A stretch of 64,000 bases of DNA from Staphylococcus durrellii (GTDB taxonomy: Bacteria; Bacillota; Bacilli; Staphylococcales; Staphylococcaceae): NCBI RefSeq assembly GCF_015594545.1, contig NZ_JADIIO010000002.1, positions 22,291 to 86,290 on the forward strand. Reading direction: 5' to 3'. Every line of letters starts with the position of its first letter. The first letter of the stretch is position 1. Positions 61,107-64,000 of the stretch are shown in pieces. The notes under the pieces were generated by a model. The model ran no database searches and was not told the origin of the DNA. It saw only the letters and a list, made by a program, of their open reading frames with translations. The translations under genes and the position numbers were made by a program.

Positions 61107-62495
61107 GTTAACCCCTCCCTTTTCAGTACTATTTTTAGTTTTCAACTTCAATTTGAAAAGATTCATCACACTTTTATGAATTTTAGCTTGCGTATACTTG
61201 TAAAACCACCAAGGTAACGTCGGTTCATATTCCTGTAATGCTATAATACATTCATCACTATAAGGTAACCTTCTAAACTCTAATCTCGCGTTACCACCAT
61301 TTGAATCTAAAGCAAAATCTCCCCCGACAATACGATATAGAATCCTCTCTTCATTAGATGCATCCTTGTCTTTTCTTAATAAAAGTAGCTTTTTATTTAA
61401 AAATGGTACAGTTATTGTAAAATTATCTTCATTGAAGTTACTACTAACAACATTTAATGTGATTTTATTTAAGAAATTAGCATATAATTCTGCCAATTGA
61501 CTCATGGTCATATCTTTAGGCAAGGTTACTCTTGAAATTGCTCGAACATCTTTGATAGCACTCTTGCTTGTTTTTTTACTTTTCTTTTGTGTAACAGCTT
61601 CTTCCTCTAAAGCGTTACGTACACTTTCTTTATAATCAATTTTGCCAATAGAAATATCTTCTACAATATTTTTATTATCTCTAATCATATCATGAATTAA
61701 GCTGTCCATTAACGGATATACCATTTCTTTCGGCACACCAGAAATTAGTTTTACCCAATATTTGCTTAACCAAATTGGAATAATCGGTAAATCCAGTGTA
61801 GGTAAGCTTTTGTCTAACACCTGTGCCGTTTGATTGAACAAATCCTTATATGTCATGTGACTTGGTCCGCCGATATCAATGGATTCATTCGCTTGCGGAT
61901 TACGCTCTACAATTTTATATAGACCATTAATGACATCATCAATAGCGACTGGCAACGTCGTATTATATGCCCATTTAGGTAGAATTAAACCAGGTAGACG
62001 TTCTACCAATTTTTTTAGTATTGGATAAGAACTTCCCTTAGCACCTATAATTAGTCCAGCTCTTAATGTAGTTACTGGCACACCATATGCTCCTAAAATA
62101 CGTTCACACTCTAAACGACTTCTTAAATGTGGAGATAATTCATTCGTATTAGGAATTAATCCACTCATAAATACGATATGCTTAACTTTATTAAAACTTG
62201 ATGCTTTAGCAAAATTATCTGCTAATATTGCATCCATATCTTCAAAACTTGCTTGTGTTAACCTAGCCGAAGGCATCATCGAATGAACCAGATATATAGC
62301 AATATCTACGTTTTTCATTACTTCTGTTATCTCATTTAAATCAAATAAATCTGCAGATTTCCACGTAACATTTTGTTCATTAGATTTATTTTCTATATTT
62401 CTAGAAACAGCAATAATTTCATAATTTTCTTTTAATTTATTCATTAAATGGCTACCTATATATCCTGAAGCACCCGTTAATAGAATTTTTTTCAT
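60996..62495 (-). CDS. NAD-dependent epimerase (YlbE/DUF2867 type) with fused C-terminal membrane peptide
   Basis: Start ATG after GGAGG (MKKILLTGASGYIGSHL). 499 residues: extended SDR domain (NAD motif TGASGYIG; WKSADLFDLNEI), then a DUF2867-like domain (IVGGDFALDSNGGNARLEFRRLPYSDECIIALQEYEPTLPWWFYKYTQAKIH). The last 36 residues form a membrane peptide preceded in frame by a ribosome site and ATG (61104-61106). It may therefore be both a C-terminal extension and a separately started peptide. First gene of the pigment transcript. Confidence 0.8.
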   Translation of the reverse strand: MKKILLTGASGYIGSHLMNKLKENYEIIAVSRNIENKSNEQNVTWKSADLFDLNEITEVMKNVDIAIYLVHSMMPSARLTQASFEDMDAILADNFAKASSFNKVKHIVFMSGLIPNTNELSPHLRSRLECERILGAYGVPVTTLRAGLIIGAKGSSYPILKKLVERLPGLILPKWAYNTTLPVAIDDVINGLYKIVERNPQANESIDIGGPSHMTYKDLFNQTAQVLDKSLPTLDLPIIPIWLSKYWVKLISGVPKEMVYPLMDSLIHDMIRDNKNIVEDISIGKIDYKESVRNALEEEAVTQKKSKKTSKSAIKDVRAISRVTLPKDMTMSQLAELYANFLNKITLNVVSSNFNEDNFTITVPFLNKKLLLLRKDKDASNEERILYRIVGGDFALDSNGGNARLEFRRLPYSDECIIALQEYEPTLPWWFYKYTQAKIHKSVMNLFKLKLKTKNSTEKGGVNMKKFILPVVIISVIVLKIYGLKKYLAKNNNMSNAEL

Positions 62496-62636
62496 AAATT
62501 TAGCCTCCAATTTTAAAAAGATGAGCAGGCACATGCTTACCTCAGCCCATCTTTTACATAATAAGCTAAATTGCTCATTACAATTAAATTAATTTAATAT
62601 AAGTATGGCAAGAGCTCTATGTCTCCTAATAAAATT

Positions 62637-62662
62637 ATACCCAATTTTATTGATAAATTAAC
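62637..62662 (-). promoter_or_regulatory. SigB-type promoter of the epimerase-tspO-crtOPQMN transcript
   Basis: Minus-strand GTTAAT (62657-62662), 14-bp spacer and GGGTAT (62637-62642), close to the staphylococcal SigB consensus GTTTAA-N12-15-GGGTAT. It predicts a start about 130 bp upstream of the epimerase ATG. The S. aureus crt operon is also SigB-dependent. Confidence 0.7.
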
Positions 62663-62739
62663 TTGAATTTAAAATAAAATTGATTTTTACTATTAATTTA
62701 TTAACATAATCGATGATTATCAGAAGTTCTCAATATATA

Positions 62740-62774
62740 AAAGGCACTAAAAGGTTATAACCTTTTAGTGCCTA
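62740..62774. terminator. Terminator between par and the pigment cluster
   Basis: A perfect palindrome of 2 x 16 bp: AGGCACTAAAAGGTTA paired with TAACCTTTTAGTGCCT. It serves the par gene and insulates the replication module. Confidence 0.88.
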
Positions 62775-62784
62775 ATTAATTATA

Positions 62785-63555
62785 TTAGCTACCAAACAAA
62801 CGACTCCAAAACCCCTTTTTAGGTGGTTCTGCTTCCCTATCCTCAGGCCCGCTCTCTATTTCTTCAGATGGCTTATCATCTTTCACTAATATTTCTTTGT
62901 TTGTACTGGCATCCTTTTTCTCTTCAGTTATATCTTTATGTTTTACTTCTGTTTCTGTTGGTTGAGTTTTCTTTTGTTGTTGGTTGATATTTTGATATTC
63001 TTCAGTAAAAGTTGCTTCTTGCGGATTAACGTTTTGTCTATCATTAGTCGCTGTATCAAAAGAATAATTAAGCTGTCTTTCTTCTTCTAATTGGTTTTCT
63101 AGTTTTTGAATCTTTTTATTACTTTCTAAAGTTAATATTTGTTGATTCTCCAATAGTTTATTTAATGTATTAACATTACTATTTTGTTGATCTAGTTGTT
63201 TAGTTAAATTCTCAATATATTTTTCATCATTTTTAGCTCTAGTTTCAAAGATTTCTATTTGTTTTTCTAATTCATTTGCTTTTGTTTTTAATGTCTCAGA
63301 ACTATTTGAATTATTATATATATTCTTTTCAACTTCTACAGGGTTTTCATCAAACACTTCTTTTTTTACTGATTCTCTATTTTGTGTTGTACTTTCTCTC
63401 TTAGTAATTTTTTCTATAATTTTTAAACAATCATTATCATTAATATAATTAATTCCATTTTCTTTTTCAAAAGATATATTTAAGCTTTTAGCATTATTAA
63501 CAATAGTTTGTTTAGTTACATCCAATTCGTCAGCAATCATTTTAATAGTTTTCAT
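62785..63555 (-). CDS. par: pSK1-type single-protein partition factor Par
   Basis: 256 residues: an N-terminal HTH (MKTIKMIADELDVTKQTIVNNAKSLNISFEKENGINYINDNDCLKII), a long central coiled coil (about 90-165), an unstructured Glu/Lys-rich stretch and the end PPKKGFWSRLFGS, a Trp/Phe-bearing membrane-type tip. This is the layout of pSK1 Par, which stabilises the plasmid without an ATPase partner. It is divergent from the rep gene expected just beyond the window, with the repeat-rich site between them, again as in pSK1. Confidence 0.88.
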   Translation of the reverse strand: MKTIKMIADELDVTKQTIVNNAKSLNISFEKENGINYINDNDCLKIIEKITKRESTTQNRESVKKEVFDENPVEVEKNIYNNSNSSETLKTKANELEKQIEIFETRAKNDEKYIENLTKQLDQQNSNVNTLNKLLENQQILTLESNKKIQKLENQLEEERQLNYSFDTATNDRQNVNPQEATFTEEYQNINQQQKKTQPTETEVKHKDITEEKKDASTNKEILVKDDKPSEEIESGPEDREAEPPKKGFWSRLFGS

Positions 63556-63564
63556 AACATCCGC

Positions 63565-63722
63565 CCTTAGGTACCTAATTTAGTACCTAAATTTTACCAC
63601 CTAACAAACATTTTTTCATCTTTTGCCACCTAAATTTAGTGGCTAATTTACTATCTAAGTACCTAATTAGCCGCCTATTTGCTATTTTCGATACCTAATT
63701 AGCTACTAAATTAATAAATTTT
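63565..63722. other. Par-binding site region (centromere-like repeats)
   Basis: Many TACCTAA/ACCTAATT-type elements, several as palindromes (TTAGGTACCTAA; CCACCTAAATTTAGTGG), fill the space between par and the rep leader. This corresponds in place to the repeats bound by pSK1 Par. Confidence 0.75.
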
Positions 63723-63724
63723 AG

Positions 63725-64000
63725 TGTTTTGAGGTAATAAAGCGCTTCTAACTATACTTAAAACGCTTTATATACAATCTTAAAAGTGTTAATATTACTT
63801 TATGAATATAAAAGAGTCGATGCTATTGGCGTAGCATCGACTCTCGGTAATAAAACGATTCGCATTCGTTTGTTTATATATTTTTTTGATACTTGTATTA
63901 TATATATCTAATCATCTAAGTGCAAGCACAAGACATATAACTTACGTAAAAATTGTTTTATTACCTCAATCCAAAAACAAGTGGAAATGAGGTTTTTATT
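63725..64000 (+). promoter_or_regulatory. Leader of a second RepA_N rep gene (rep itself beyond window)
   Basis: Candidate promoter TTGAGG-N18-TATACT at the left. A GGTAATAAAACG...GTTTTATTACC pair and the final ATGAGGTTTTTATT match the leader of rep at 36111, where the same bases run directly into ATG. The start codon should therefore be bases 64001-64003. Confidence 0.8.
63813..63925 (-). ncRNA. Antisense RNA of the second rep, with promoter and terminator
   Basis: Minus-strand TTGCAC (63920-63925), 17-bp spacer, TATAAT (63897-63902), then about 80 nt to a 13-bp perfect terminator stem (63813-63825 with 63832-63844) with loop TTGGCG on the sense strand. Element for element this matches the antisense gene at 36199-36318. 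Confidence 0.85.

Overview
This window is part of a large, multi-replicon conjugative plasmid of a Staphylococcus. The evidence is very low GC content, Gram-positive Shine-Dalgarno sequences, two RepA_N-type replication regions of the pSK41/pSK1 kind, a pSK1-like single-protein Par system, a staphylococcal type IV secretion operon, and chromosome-type staphylococcal cargo (staphyloxanthin crtOPQMN, a SceD-like wall protein, mntH). The species cannot be fixed. No rRNA, tRNA or CRISPR array was seen, and no complete insertion sequence was recognised.

Layout. 1-3.5 kb: the tail of a serine recombinase, then two membrane proteins (one TcaA-like) behind a cluster of TTACACATGTGTAA-type palindromes, then a DUF5677-like and a YolD-like gene. 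3.5-8.4 kb: five cassettes, each a nearly identical, highly structured ~325-bp repeat followed by one to four small unknown plus-strand genes and a conserved double-hairpin terminator. 8.4-19.6 kb (minus strand): DNA-processing and establishment genes, namely a ParB-like protein, a nuclease-like protein, a Toprim primase, topoisomerase III, an ArdC-like metalloprotease protein, unknown proteins, an RHH protein, the relaxase and its accessory RHH protein, ending at oriT (about 19.6-19.83 kb). 19.85-33.5 kb (minus strand): the type IV secretion operon (VirB8-like, wall hydrolase, VirB4 in two pieces, VirB3/PrgI-like, VirB6-like, lipoprotein, VirD4 coupling protein, SSB, EssB-like protein, pilin-like protein). 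Its promoter near 34.28 kb is followed by a ~400-nt structured leader, a small protein gene and intrinsic terminators, an arrangement resembling processive antitermination. 34.3-39 kb: an RHH regulator, the first rep gene with antisense RNA, a ParA/RHH partition pair and small genes.

39-42.3 kb: AhpD-like/AsnC/MFS cargo and a frameshifted serine recombinase, the inverted relative of the one at the left edge. 42.4-47 kb: a Gabija-type defence pair (OLD nuclease plus UvrD helicase) with an adjacent unknown gene. 47-54.9 kb: SceD-like protein, manganese transporter, a thiol-redox operon (MarR, disulfide reductase, glutathione peroxidase) and stress genes. 54.9-62.7 kb: crtOPQMN preceded by tspO and an epimerase gene behind a SigB-like promoter. 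62.7-64 kb: pSK1-like par, its repeat-rich site, and the leader of a second rep whose start codon should lie just beyond the last base.

The strongest unexplained signals are these. (1) The cassette array has repeats whose hairpins covary and whose variants favour folding of the minus strand, the expected transferred strand if transfer runs from oriT toward the array. (2) An identical C-terminal Glu-Arg occurs on the relaxase, primase, ArdC-like protein and two unknown proteins, written with different Arg codons. (3) Palindromes on a 15-bp phase occur at four loci. (4) The transfer operon appears to be built around antitermination. (5) A pigment pathway is carried on a conjugative plasmid.
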